From Desulfonatronaceae bacterium UBA663 (GTDB lineage Bacteria > Desulfobacterota > Desulfovibrionia > Desulfovibrionales > Desulfonatronaceae): a DNA stretch of 8,185 nucleotides. Position 1 is the stretch's first letter. Every line of letters starts with the position of its first letter. Shown here piece after piece: positions 1-5,426 of the stretch. The translations under genes and the position numbers were made by a program. The stretch covers positions 1 through 8,185 of the forward strand of contig DBNV01000052.1 of the NCBI GenBank assembly GCA_002299865.1, in the 5' to 3' direction. The notes below the pieces were generated by a model, which was not told where the DNA came from, ran no database searches, and saw only the letters and a program-made list of their open reading frames with translations.

Positions 1-1
1 C

Positions 2-430
2 GACGCCCGGCTGGTCGTGCAGGTCGGCGGAGACGAGGACAACGCCATGGAGGTCGCCCGCGGGCACGGGATCTTCGTGGTGGACGGTTCGAAATGCCGT
101 CTCGCGCTTCTCGAGGACCGCTCCGACCGCCGCGGACTCGGCATCGATCAGAATCCGACCCATATCGACGCGCTCCATCGCGGCATGCTCCTCTGGAAGG
201 AGGAAAAGCGTAAGGACCTGGTCGGGTATCTCGGCGAACGCGACCTATTGGAGGACGGCCCGTTCTGGAAGCTGGCCCAGGCGCTCTTCGAGGTTCTCCC
301 CCGCGATCTGGAGGACTGGAAGCTAGTCGGCGCCCTGCTCGGCGAGCGACAGACGCTGCGTGCGGAGGGCAAGAGCACGATATATCAAGACGTCCAGCAA
401 AAGCTCGAATTTGAGGGAGGGCGAGGATGA
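2..430 (+). CDS. DUF1156 (COG1743) adenine-specific DNA methylase, C-terminal part only
   Basis: This is the last 142 residues of a protein whose start lies outside the window: the frame is open from base 2, so the GTG at 17 is not a real start. No methylase catalytic motif falls in this part. The assignment rests on the C-terminal signature typical of DUF1156 methylases: a segment around HIDALHRGMLLWK, then GYLGERDLLEDGPFWKLAQAL and a final region ending in LLGERQTL, and on the DUF499 gene downstream, its usual partner. Family members are large Zn-ribbon-containing DNA adenine methylases found in defence islands; here the enzyme would modify host DNA or act within the DUF499 complex. Its TGA overlaps the ATG of the next gene (ATGA), which implies translational coupling. 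The family call is fairly secure, but the activity cannot be judged from this fragment. Confidence 0.72.
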   Translation, partial: DARLVVQVGGDEDNAMEVARGHGIFVVDGSKCRLALLEDRSDRRGLGIDQNPTHIDALHRGMLLWKEEKRKDLVGYLGERDLLEDGPFWKLAQALFEVLPRDLEDWKLVGALLGERQTLRAEGKSTIYQDVQQKLEFEGGRG

Positions 431-717
431 TGGTGGCGGAGTTGCTGAAAGAGAAGCGCGAGGAGATCCTGCGAATCGCGCATAAGCATGGAGCGCGTAA
501 TGTGCGCCTGTTTGGGTCGGTCGTGCGGGGAGAAGCAACCGACGACAGCGACATCGATCTCCTGGTGGAGGCCGATGAGGCAACCAGTCCTTGGTTTCCT
601 GCCGGATTGATAGAAGACCTTGAACGAGCGCTGGGCAGGCCTGTTGACGTAGTGACCGAGGACAGCCTGTACTGGCTGATCAAGCGGCGGATTCTGAAGG
701 AGGCCAGACCGCTATGA
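427..717 (+). CDS. mntA: MntA-type nucleotidyltransferase antitoxin (MNT domain)
   Basis: A 96-residue minimal nucleotidyltransferase. The diagnostic GSx10DxD motif is intact (G30, S31, D42, D44), and a third acidic residue is present in PVDVV (D74), so the metal-binding triad looks complete and the enzyme is probably active. In characterised MntA-HepT pairs this enzyme neutralises the HEPN toxin by transferring AMP from ATP to a tyrosine beside the toxin's catalytic histidine. The start is the ATG at 427, six bases after an AGGGAGG Shine-Dalgarno sequence and overlapping the DUF1156 stop. A second ATG at 430 would remove one residue. The gene overlaps hepT by four bases. There is no room for a promoter of its own upstream, so it depends on operon transcription. 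Family confidence is high; the AMPylation role here is by analogy. Confidence 0.9.
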   Translation: MMVAELLKEKREEILRIAHKHGARNVRLFGSVVRGEATDDSDIDLLVEADEATSPWFPAGLIEDLERALGRPVDVVTEDSLYWLIKRRILKEARPL

Positions 718-1112
718 ACAAAGATCCCCGCGTCTACCTTGCCCATATCCTGGAGTGTTCTGAGAGAATCGAAAGGTACATCAAGCACGGAGAAGGGGCT
801 TTCTACGATGACACGATGACCCAGGATGCCGTAATTCGAAACTTTGAGATCATTGGAGAAGCGGCCAAGCGAATTCCGGACGAGTATTGCCAACAACATC
901 AAAGCATCCCATGGCGGCTCATGGCGGGTTTTCGGGACGTCTTGATTCATGATTACGAAGGTGTCGACCTCAAGCGCGCATGGAAAGTCGCCACACAGGA
1001 TCTCCCGCCGGTGAAGCAGGCTATTGCAGAGTTACTTCCGCCGCTCGATCAGCTTGAAAGTGAGTTGGCTGGTGACGACGAACCTGACGATGCGGGAGGG
1101 AAACTTGCATGA
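714..1112 (+). CDS. hepT: HepT-type HEPN ribonuclease toxin (DUF86)
   Basis: A 132-residue all-helical HEPN-domain protein. The active-site motif Rx4HxY is intact (R74, H79, Y81, in RDVLIHDY), and the preceding IRNFEIIGEAAKRI helix (residues 41-54) is typical of DUF86/HepT. HEPN toxins are metal-independent RNases, and in known pairs Y81 would be the tyrosine AMPylated by MntA. The C-terminus is acidic (ELAGDDEPDD) and its coding sequence also carries the Shine-Dalgarno for the ATPase gene. The ATG at 714 follows AAGGAGG with a ten-base spacer and overlaps the mntA stop as ATGA; the TGA overlaps the DUF499 start the same way. G+C counted by hand over 781-900 is 60 of 120 bases, against 77 of 120 for 1321-1440 in the ATPase gene, which hints at a separate origin for the toxin-antitoxin cassette. 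Confidence 0.92.
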   Translation: MNKDPRVYLAHILECSERIERYIKHGEGAFYDDTMTQDAVIRNFEIIGEAAKRIPDEYCQQHQSIPWRLMAGFRDVLIHDYEGVDLKRAWKVATQDLPPVKQAIAELLPPLDQLESELAGDDEPDDAGGKLA

Positions 1113-3961
1113 GTCCCGAACTGAAACCCTGGTACGCGGTGGCCGTGCCCCACGAAGACATTCGCGCAGGACGGCTGGCCGAAGCGGTCTTCGCGGCCAA
1201 TCTGTGGGCCGTTGTTCAGAGCACGGCGCCGGATGTTTATCTCGACCCGGAGGAATTCTTCCGCAAAACGTACCTTACCACCGGTCTTTCCACGGTTCTG
1301 AAGCGGGTGGCGTGGGCGCTCTGCGGCGACGGCGAAACCGGGGACCGGATCATCAGTTTGCAAACCGCCTTTGGCGGCGGCAAGACCCACACGCTTGTTG
1401 CTCTCTGGCATCTGGCCAAATACGCGGGGCGGCTGAAGGCTTCCCCCCACGGGGAGGGCCTGCGGCAAGTCATCGGTGGGCGGCTCCCCGAAAAGGTAAA
1501 GGGAGTGGCCGTCTTTACAAACCAGACCTGCGATGCGACCCAGGGACGCCAGGTCGAAGGCGGCGTTCACCTGCGCACGCTGTGGGGCGAGTTGGCGTAC
1601 CAGCTCGGGGGGAAAGCGCTCTACGAGCGGGTGCGGGCAAATGACGAGAACCAGCGCGTCCCGCAGGGGATTTTCGTAGAGGTGTTGCAGTCCGCTTCCC
1701 CCTGCTTGATTCTGCTGGACGAATTGGCCGACTACTGCGTAGGCGCGGCGGCGGTGCCGGTCGGCGGTACGAATCTGGCGGATCAGACCATCTCTTTCAT
1801 CCAGCAACTCACCGAGGCGGTACAACAGGTGCCGGGTGCGGTTGTGGTGGCCACTCTCCCGGCAAGCAAGTACGAGGTAGCCCAGAGCGAAAAAGGACAG
1901 GAGGCCTTCGTAACTTTAGAGAAGCGTTTCCAGCGCCTCGGCGCCGATGTGAAGCCGGTCGCCGACGAGGAGATATACGAAGTGGCGCGTGCCCGTCTAT
2001 TTGAATCTATCGCCCCGGAGAACGAGCCCGATTATCTCAAAAAAGTGGCTAAAGTTTACCAGGGGCTGTATGCGATGCACTCCGGGGAGGTTCCCTCCGA
2101 GGCGGCGAAGCATACGTACCGCGAGTATCTAGAGCGGGCCTATCCGTTCCATCCGCTGCTTATCGACGCCCTCTATACTCGCTGGGGCAGCCATCCTGAC
2201 TTCCAGCGGACCCGCGGCGTGCTGCGCCTATTGGCGAGCATTATCGGTGATCTATGGAAACGCCGCCAAGGAAATACCCAGACGCAGCATCTTATTCAGC
2301 CCTGTCATATCAGTTGGTCGGTTGATGCTTTGCAGGCGGCGCTCACCCGCTTCTGGGGTCCGGCATATCAATCCGTAGCTGCCGCCGATGTGACCGGAGA
2401 GCGATCCAATGCCGGCCTCTTCGACGAGGAGCGCGGCGGCGAATACCGCAGCGAGGCAATCGCCCAGGGGCTGGCGTCCGCCATTATGCTCGGTTCCTTC
2501 GGTGGCCAGGGGGGACGCAGCGGGTTCGGGTCCAAGGATTTGAAACTGGCCTGTTCCCGGCATGGCCTCAACTGGAACTATACCGACGGGGCGCTTCTTG
2601 AACTGGAAAACCGCTGCTTTTATTTGCACACGACTGCGGCCGGAAGTATGGGCAAGCGTTATTGGTTCGGTACCAAGCCAACCCTTAACAAGCTGGTCGT
2701 GCAGTACCGCCAACAGAACGCGAAGGAGAACTTTGAGGAAGAAATCCTCGAAGATCTCCGGGCCGAATCGCAGAAGAGCGCTCTCGCCGGCGCGACTTGG
2801 AGGGTGATTGTCAACCCGGCGGAGGATTTACCGGAACAGAAATCGCTGACCCTGTTGGTTTTGCCGCCTTCATTGGCCTGGGACGAAAACGGAGGAGTTA
2901 AAGACGCGGTCCGGGAACGCGTCAAGTCGATCAGCACCCGGTGTGGTGGGAAGGACCGTCTGTACCGCAACACGCTGCTGTTCCTGGTGGGAACCGCTCG
3001 GGGGCTCAGCAAACTGCGGCAGGCGCACCGGGAGCGGGCAGCACTGGAGGGCGTGCGCACGGACTACTGGGATCAGCTCGACGAGGAGCAGCGCGAGGAC
3101 CTCAAGAAGCGCCTGGACGCGGCGCGTAAGGCCGCCCTGGAGGCATTGGGCCCCGCCTACACCGTTGCCCTTCGAGTGCGCGGCCAAGAAGTGGAGTCCT
3201 CCGTGCTCTCGGATGCACGCCGGACCTTCCAAGACCACCTCGGTTACGTGTGGACGACGCTCGTGGAGGACGAGGAGTGGATTCTTCGGCGCGTTGGCTC
3301 AGTGACACTGGCGAGCACTGGTCTCATCCCAAAGGAAGGCGGCCTGCGCCTGAGAGACGCCGTCGAGGCCTTCCTGCGATTCACAGATAAGCCACTGGTC
3401 GCGGCCAAGGAGGCGGTAACCGCAGGGCTCGCCCAAGCCTGCGCTGATGGCCTGGTTGGCGTCGGTCGAGGCGGAAGCCTCTCGACACTCCAGACTCGAT
3501 ACTGCAAGCAGTCGGTGTCCCTGGACCCAAGTGAGGACGGTGTGTGGATCATCCCGCCGTTCTCGCCGGAGCCGATGAAGGCCCCAGGGCGCGAGGAGGC
3601 CGCTGGAGGAGCGGCTGGTGGTGGCGAACCAGGTGGCGCAGGGAGAACAGGTGCCGGCACGCCCACCGGGGATGCCTCGGGAACTCCCACGGTGATAGAG
3701 CCTGGGGCCAAGGGTACGGTCCGCCGGTTCGTCGTCCGCGGCGACGTTCCCGTCGAGAACTGGAGCGAGCTTTTCCGCTGCTTCGTCGGACCTGCCGCAC
3801 GGATGAACCTGAAGAAGCTGGGGCTCGGCGTGCAGTTCGAAATGGTGCTTCCCGACGACCAGGCGTTGAGCGAGAGCCATTCCGCGCTCAAGGCGATGAA
3901 GGAGGCCGCACGGCAATTGGGACTAAGGTTCGAGGTCGGGGGCGAAGGGGACGGCACCTGA
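1109..3961 (+). CDS. DUF499 (COG1483) AAA-type ATPase of a DUF1156-linked defence operon
   Basis: A complete 950-residue protein. Near the N-terminus is a Walker A motif (AFGGGKTHT, residues 87-95), followed by a Walker B motif (CLILLDELAD, 199-208, with D204 and E205) and a sensor-1-like strand ending in VVVATLPAS (about 245-253). The middle (300-820) is a long helical region with no motif I can name. Residues of about 826-866 form a Gly/Ala/Pro/Thr-rich, probably disordered linker. A compact C-terminal domain (about 868-945) begins TVRRFVVRGDVP. DUF499 proteins are predicted ATPases that accompany DUF1156 methylases and helicases in phage-defence loci and resemble the large ATPases of BREX-like systems; the exact role is unknown. 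The ATG at 1109 lies nine bases after GGGAGG and overlaps the hepT stop. No frameshift or missing motif is seen. The usual helicase or nuclease partner is not in the window and may lie upstream. Confidence 0.88.
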   Translation: MSPELKPWYAVAVPHEDIRAGRLAEAVFAANLWAVVQSTAPDVYLDPEEFFRKTYLTTGLSTVLKRVAWALCGDGETGDRIISLQTAFGGGKTHTLVALWHLAKYAGRLKASPHGEGLRQVIGGRLPEKVKGVAVFTNQTCDATQGRQVEGGVHLRTLWGELAYQLGGKALYERVRANDENQRVPQGIFVEVLQSASPCLILLDELADYCVGAAAVPVGGTNLADQTISFIQQLTEAVQQVPGAVVVATLPASKYEVAQSEKGQEAFVTLEKRFQRLGADVKPVADEEIYEVARARLFESIAPENEPDYLKKVAKVYQGLYAMHSGEVPSEAAKHTYREYLERAYPFHPLLIDALYTRWGSHPDFQRTRGVLRLLASIIGDLWKRRQGNTQTQHLIQPCHISWSVDALQAALTRFWGPAYQSVAAADVTGERSNAGLFDEERGGEYRSEAIAQGLASAIMLGSFGGQGGRSGFGSKDLKLACSRHGLNWNYTDGALLELENRCFYLHTTAAGSMGKRYWFGTKPTLNKLVVQYRQQNAKENFEEEILEDLRAESQKSALAGATWRVIVNPAEDLPEQKSLTLLVLPPSLAWDENGGVKDAVRERVKSISTRCGGKDRLYRNTLLFLVGTARGLSKLRQAHRERAALEGVRTDYWDQLDEEQREDLKKRLDAARKAALEALGPAYTVALRVRGQEVESSVLSDARRTFQDHLGYVWTTLVEDEEWILRRVGSVTLASTGLIPKEGGLRLRDAVEAFLRFTDKPLVAAKEAVTAGLAQACADGLVGVGRGGSLSTLQTRYCKQSVSLDPSEDGVWIIPPFSPEPMKAPGREEAAGGAAGGGEPGGAGRTGAGTPTGDASGTPTVIEPGAKGTVRRFVVRGDVPVENWSELFRCFVGPAARMNLKKLGLGVQFEMVLPDDQALSESHSALKAMKEAARQLGLRFEVGGEGDGT

Positions 3962-3999
3962 TGGTCTCTGACTTGTCATGCCTCTGTGTTCTGGTCTGA
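3961..3999 (+). other. Twelve-codon open frame starting in TGATG at the DUF499 stop
   Basis: The DUF499 stop codon shares its last base with an ATG (TGATG, 3959-3963), an arrangement typical of coupled genes. The frame ends after 12 codons (MVSDLSCLCVLV). It could be chance, or the stub of a further operon gene cut off where the island meets the tRNA. I do not claim that a peptide is made. Confidence 0.2.
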
Positions 4000-4158
4000 G
4001 TTTGCGTAGCTTCTGTGGGTCATGTCCGTCCGGTTCGCCTCCCGCCGTGCTTCCGTATCAAGCCCGCGACGTTCAACGCCATTTTGCGTCATCACGAAGA
4101 GATCCGCAAAGCTTCACCGCCCAGGGTTTTCGAAGAGCTGCGAGGCTTTCGTGCTTTT
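3962..4158. other. Junction between the defence operon and tRNA-Leu
   Basis: Nearly 200 bases hold no gene that I recognise on either strand. Open frames that cross it on the plus strand become antisense readings of the tRNA and are spurious. The visible structure is an interrupted inverted repeat at 4083-4110 and a hairpin with a T run at 4131-4159. No integrase remnant or direct repeat could be identified by eye. If the defence operon arrived by integration at the tRNA, the boundary would lie in or beside this stretch. Confidence 0.5.
4083..4110. repeat. Interrupted inverted repeat (TTTGCG ... CGCAAA)
   Basis: TTTGCG at 4083-4088 pairs with CGCAAA at 4105-4110. Inside, ATC at 4091-4093 pairs with GAT at 4101-4103 around a seven-base loop, with a small internal loop between the two stems. 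No T run follows on either strand, so it does not look like an intrinsic terminator. It could be a protein-binding site near an integration junction or chance pairing. Confidence 0.35.
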
Positions 4159-4159
4159 T
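4131..4159 (+). terminator. Candidate intrinsic terminator of the defence operon
   Basis: On the plus strand CGAA-AGC (4131-4138, with G4135 bulged) pairs with GCTTTCG (4145-4151) around a six-base loop, giving seven base pairs. Three bases later comes a run of five T (4155-4159). This would stop transcripts that leave DUF499 before they run antisense through the tRNA gene. The T run is short and the stem only moderate, so termination may be partial. The last T is also the complement of the final A of the tRNA CCA end. On the minus strand the hairpin is followed by A-rich sequence, so it would not terminate the tRNA transcript. Confidence 0.4.
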
Positions 4160-4245
4160 GGTGCCGAAGGGGGGACTCGAACCCCCACGAGGTTTCCCCC
4201 ACCACCCCCTCAAGATGGCGTGTCTACCAATTCCACCACTTCGGC
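4159..4245 (-). tRNA. tRNA-Leu, anticodon GAG, with encoded CCA
   Basis: Read on the minus strand, this gives a complete 87-base class II tRNA. The acceptor stem is GCCGAAG/CTTCGGC with discriminator A and an encoded CCA (4161-4159). The D arm has a GTG/CAC stem with GG in the loop. The anticodon stem CCATC/GGTGG (one wobble pair) carries the loop TTGAGGG, so the anticodon is GAG at 4211-4209. A long variable arm and a T arm with a GGGGG/CCCCC stem and TTCGAGT loop follow. It reads CUC and CUU leucine codons. It lies 83 bases after the secG stop in the same direction, the arrangement also seen in E. coli (secG-leuU), so it may be processed from the secG transcript. An AATAATAA stretch at 4264-4257 could be a -10 element, but I see no -35 partner. 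The 3' end faces the defence operon. Confidence 0.95.
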
Positions 4246-4328
4246 TGATGAGGTGCTTATTATTGCGGCGTTCCGACGGGACCCTGGGGGGCCTCCGTAG
4301 GTGAGTCTTCGCTCTGGCCGGACACCTG

Positions 4329-4631
4329 CTATTCAGTATCCGCCGGGGCCGGAGGGGTCTGGAGCAAATCCGCCGGGACATCCAGGATCACGGATTCCTC
4401 GCTGACCCGTTGGCCGCTGATGTACGTGAAGCTTAAAGAGGTGATCACAAAAATGCAGGCCACGCTGATGGTCAGCTTTCTCAATAATCCGCCGGCACCG
4501 CCGCCGCCGAAGACGGAACTGCTGCCTCCACCGAAGATGACCCCCATGCCTTCCTTGCCCGATTGCAGAAGAATCAACACGACCAGAGCGATGCATGCCA
4601 GGACATGGATGGTGATGATTAACGTGCTCAA
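4329..4631 (-). CDS. secG: Preprotein translocase subunit SecG
   Basis: A 100-residue inner-membrane protein and accessory subunit of the SecYEG channel, where it assists SecA-driven export. Two hydrophobic helices are visible (about residues 3-22 and 51-71). Between them is the family signature: LLQSGKEGMG, a glycine/serine-rich segment and GLLRKLT. A short Pro/Ala-rich cytoplasmic or periplasmic tail ends the protein, as is usual for SecG. The start chosen is a TTG at 4631-4629: it gives the expected short residue count before the first membrane helix and lies ten bases after GGAGG. There is no ATG in frame before codon 29, which would delete the first helix. The gene begins 21 bases after tpiA and is probably in the same transcript, with tRNA-Leu downstream. 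Confidence 0.93.
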   Translation of the reverse strand: MSTLIITIHVLACIALVVLILLQSGKEGMGVIFGGGSSSVFGGGGAGGLLRKLTISVACIFVITSLSFTYISGQRVSEESVILDVPADLLQTPPAPADTE

Positions 4632-4652
4632 AATTTGTTTTCCTCCGTGGAA

Positions 4653-5426
4653 TCAGACAGCCGTCGCGATGGCGGCGAAACTGTTCACCTGCAAACTTGC
4701 ACTTCCTACCAGCACACCATCGACATTGTCAAGATTGAGGATCGCCGCGGCGTTGTCCGGTTTGACGCTGCCGCCATAAAGGATGCGCAATTCCTTCCCG
4801 TACTCGGGGAACATTGCATCCAAAGTTGCCCGGATCAGGGCGTGGGCCGAAAGAATATCCGCGGATTCGGCCACTTCGCCGGTACCGATGGCCCAGACGG
4901 GCTCATAGGCGATGGTTAGGTTCCCAACGGAGACACTGCCCTTGTCCAGTTCCTTCAGTCCGAGGCGCAACTGCCCCTTGAGCACGTTTGCCACGCTTCC
5001 GTGTTTGCGCTGGGCCAGGGTCTCGCCGATGCACAGAAGCAGATGCAGTTCGGATTGTACGCCCAAGGCCACTTTTTGAGCGATGAAGGCGTCGGGTTCC
5101 TTGAGCACGTAGCGGCGCTCCGAATGTCCGGCCAGGGCATGGGTGCAGCCCAGGTCTCGAAGCATGGCCGGGGAGATTTCCCCGGTAAAAGCTCCTTCCG
5201 CAGCCGGATAAAAGTTTTGGGCTCCCAGGGCGAAACGGTCCTTGCCTGCCAGCGAAACGGCCACTGTTTCCAGGGCGGTGAAAGGCGGCAGAAGCAGGAC
5301 TTCCCTTTCGGGCGGCAGGGCGTTTTCGAGCTTGGCGAGCAGTCCGTCGACAAGCTCCTTGGCCTGGGCTCGACTCTTGTACATCTTCCAGTTGCCGGCG
5401 ATCAATTTTTTGGTTGGGGCGTTCAT
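4653..5426 (-). CDS. tpiA: Triosephosphate isomerase
   Basis: A cytoplasmic glycolytic/gluconeogenic enzyme that interconverts dihydroxyacetone phosphate and glyceraldehyde 3-phosphate. The 257-residue length is normal. All key residues are present: N12 and K14 in GNWKMYK, the electrophilic H101 in AGHSERR, the catalytic base E175 in YEPVWAIGTG, and the phosphate-binding YGGSVKPDN near the C-terminus followed by DGVLVGSASL. I chose the ATG at 5426-5424 because it lies eight bases after GGGAG and overlaps the pgk stop as ATGA. A GTG nine bases upstream would sit directly on the Shine-Dalgarno sequence. It is coupled to pgk and followed closely by secG. Nothing in it looks broken. Confidence 0.97.
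   Translation of the reverse strand: MNAPTKKLIAGNWKMYKSRAQAKELVDGLLAKLENALPPEREVLLLPPFTALETVAVSLAGKDRFALGAQNFYPAAEGAFTGEISPAMLRDLGCTHALAGHSERRYVLKEPDAFIAQKVALGVQSELHLLLCIGETLAQRKHGSVANVLKGQLRLGLKELDKGSVSVGNLTIAYEPVWAIGTGEVAESADILSAHALIRATLDAMFPEYGKELRILYGGSVKPDNAAAILNLDNVDGVLVGSASLQVNSFAAIATAV

Noticed and set aside
1024..1644. Plus-strand frame of 206 codons overlapping hepT and DUF499
   Set aside because: It is a shifted reading of two motif-supported genes; its Arg/Gly-rich composition is typical of an off-frame translation.
1049..1825. Long antisense frame of 258 codons opposite the DUF499 gene
   Set aside because: It lies over the well-supported Walker A/B region on the other strand, has no recognisable domain or ribosome binding site, and is expected as a shadow in G+C-rich coding DNA.
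3244..3957. Antisense frame of 237 codons opposite the DUF499 C-terminus
   Set aside because: Its Pro/Ser/Arg-rich composition comes from the complement of the Gly/Ala linker and coding DNA, and there are no family features.
4015..4248. Plus-strand frames across the tRNA, with sequences such as RRGDSNPHE or EGGTRTPT
   Set aside because: These are the familiar spurious translations of the antisense strand of a tRNA gene. The upstream residues matched no integrase that I recognise.
4073..4381. Minus-strand frame of 102 codons through the tRNA and secG end
   Set aside because: It is a translation of the tRNA itself (SGGIGRHAI type) and overlaps secG in another frame.
5170..5183. Perfect short palindrome GGGGA...TCCCC
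   Set aside because: It lies inside tpiA coding sequence with no T run and no context that would make it functional.
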